Source: Syntrophobacter sp. SbD2 (GTDB lineage: Bacteria > Desulfobacterota > Syntrophobacteria > Syntrophobacterales > Syntrophobacteraceae). Taken from it: a DNA stretch of 7,663 nt. Below, one piece after another: positions 6,565 through 7,663 of the stretch (positions are counted from its first letter, which is position 1; every line of letters starts with the position of its first letter). The notes under the pieces are model-generated. The model was not told the DNA's origin, made no database searches, and saw only the letters and a program-made list of their open reading frames with translations. The translations under genes and the position numbers were made by a program. Location: contig OMSV01000043.1 of NCBI GenBank assembly GCA_900290385.1, forward strand, positions 2,581 to 10,243, in the 5' to 3' direction.

Positions 6565-7663
6565 TGGAAACTAGGTTAGTGCCTGATCGCAAAATCTCAA
6601 TTCCCGTAGGCCCGGAGATTTTGGCCCCTTTTACTCCGAATAAGAAGGAAGAGTGCGGCATCTTTGGCATTTTCGGCCATGAGGATTGCGCCAAAATGGC
6701 TTATTTCGGCCTCTACGCCCTTCAGCACCGAGGGCAGGAAAGCGCTGGAATCGCCGTGGGAGACGGCAGTCAGATCACAGACCATAAGAATATGGGTCTG
6801 GTACATGATATATTCACGGAAGAAATCCTTAAAACCCTCAAGGGCTACCTTGCCATTGGGCATGTACGCTATTCGACCACCGGGTCCTCCCTTCTTGCAA
6901 ATGCGCAGCCGTTTGTAGTTTTCCATGGAAACAACCATTATGCGATCGGACATAACGGCAATTTGGTAAACGCGATCGAACTGCGCCGGGAACTCGAGAG
7001 GCAGGGGGCGATTTTTCGTTCCACCATGGATACGGAAATATTCATGCACCTGCTGGCCAGAAACCTGAGTCACGGGCTCGAGGAAGCCCTGGTCGAAGCG
7101 TTGGACAAAGTTAAGGGCGCCTATTCGCTGGTCATGTGCACAAAGGACACGCTGATCGGAGCGCGCGATCCAAACGGTTTCAGGCCTCTTTGTCTGGGTA
7201 AGCTGAACGGCAGCTATGTGCTGGCTTCCGAGACCTGTGCCTTCGACCTTATAGAAGCAACATACATCCGCGACGTCGAACCCGGCGAAATCGTAATTAT
7301 AAACGAGGATGGGCTGCACTCTCTTTTCCCTTTCCCCAAAAGGCGTCCCTCTCAGTGCATATTCGAATTCATCTACTTCGCCAGGCCGGACAGCAATATT
7401 TTCAACCAGAACGTTTATATGTTCAGAAAAAGGCTGGGGAGCCTGATGGCCAAGGAGAACCCCTCGGTTTGCGCCGACCTGCTGATGCCTTTCCCCGATT
7501 CGGGAAACTACGCCGCCCTTGGACTCGCCCAGGCGAAGAATATCCCTCTGGAAATGGGGATCATACGAAACCACTACGTGGGTCGCACCTTCATACAACC
7601 CAGCCAGGCCATGCGCGATTTCGGGGTCCGGGTCAAATTGAATCCCGTGCGGGAACTGCTCAA
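6564..7663 (+). CDS. purF: Amidophosphoribosyltransferase (glutamine PRPP amidotransferase), 3'-truncated by window edge
   Basis: The frame is open from ATG 6564 to the right edge (366 codons); the family has about 470-505 residues. PurF makes 5-phosphoribosylamine from PRPP and glutamine, the committed purine step. The N-terminal Ntn glutaminase domain begins at C31 (CGIFGIFG), so residues 1-30 look like a propeptide removed to expose the catalytic Cys. Further motifs are LQHRGQESAG (53-62), GHVRYSTTG (99-107), HNGNL (130-134), STMDTE (153-158) and RDPNGFRPL (201-209). The phosphoribosyltransferase half starts around CIFEFIYFARPDS (265-277) and includes PDSGNYAALG (311-320) and NHYVGRTFIQP (336-346). 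The PRPP-binding VDDSIVRGT motif lies beyond the window. The propeptide and PDSGN form resemble the B. subtilis Fe-S type; C265 is the first ligand position, but E. coli also has Cys there, and the other three ligands are out of view. The ATG overlaps the carB TGA by one base, with only a weak GGGGA (6549-6553) in front, suggesting translational coupling. A GTG at 6579 is a less likely start. Confidence 0.96.
   Translation, partial: METRLVPDRKISIPVGPEILAPFTPNKKEECGIFGIFGHEDCAKMAYFGLYALQHRGQESAGIAVGDGSQITDHKNMGLVHDIFTEEILKTLKGYLAIGHVRYSTTGSSLLANAQPFVVFHGNNHYAIGHNGNLVNAIELRRELERQGAIFRSTMDTEIFMHLLARNLSHGLEEALVEALDKVKGAYSLVMCTKDTLIGARDPNGFRPLCLGKLNGSYVLASETCAFDLIEATYIRDVEPGEIVIINEDGLHSLFPFPKRRPSQCIFEFIYFARPDSNIFNQNVYMFRKRLGSLMAKENPSVCADLLMPFPDSGNYAALGLAQAKNIPLEMGIIRNHYVGRTFIQPSQAMRDFGVRVKLNPVRELL

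Noticed and set aside
6597..7598. Minus-strand open frame of 333 codons opposite purF
   Set aside because: It lies wholly antisense to a clear purF with all glutaminase motifs, its translation shows no recognisable domain, and its openness follows from the codon bias of purF.

Overview
The window is ordinary bacterial chromosome. Three features suggest a Desulfobacterota (former Deltaproteobacteria)-like genome: tight carA-carB-purF packing, CarB and PurF of common bacterial type, and an intergenic region full of short dispersed repeats. The lineage call is inference and no sequence search was possible. Coding DNA is moderately GC-rich, while the stretch before carA (about 1851-2040) is visibly more AT-rich. 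Every gene reads on the plus strand.

Layout. (1) 1-1516: the 3' part of a secreted 5'-nucleotidase (UshA/CD73 family). Its start lies off the left edge, but most of its signal peptide is visible. (2) 1517-2127: a 611-base gap without a convincing gene. Its first half is a mosaic of repeat-like elements: small hairpins, a 7-bp-period array, a motif resembling a common intergenic sequence, a 9-bp-arm GGGTGGGCA inverted repeat, and a second 7-bp-period array. Its second half looks like a promoter/leader region: a 14-bp perfect palindrome, a candidate sigma-70 promoter, a hairpin at the predicted transcript start, and a good ribosome binding site. (3) 2128-3303 carA and 3331-6564 carB, the glutaminase and synthetase subunits of carbamoyl-phosphate synthase. 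(4) 6564-7663: the first 366 codons of purF, overlapping the carB stop by one base and running off the right edge.

How the genes work together. CarA releases ammonia from glutamine and channels it to CarB, which makes carbamoyl phosphate for pyrimidine and arginine synthesis. PurF uses glutamine and PRPP for the committed step of purine synthesis. The operon therefore couples the glutamine-dependent entry points of pyrimidine/arginine and purine synthesis. CarB keeps nearly all residues of the UMP and ornithine sites known from the E. coli enzyme, so feedback control of that kind is likely. The upstream 5'-nucleotidase is thematically related (nucleotide salvage outside the cytoplasm), but the 611-base gap argues for a separate transcription unit.

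I saw no mobile element with a transposase, no CRISPR array, no tRNA or rRNA, and no evidence of a previously undescribed system. The parts most worth a second look are the intergenic repeat mosaic and the carA upstream/leader elements.
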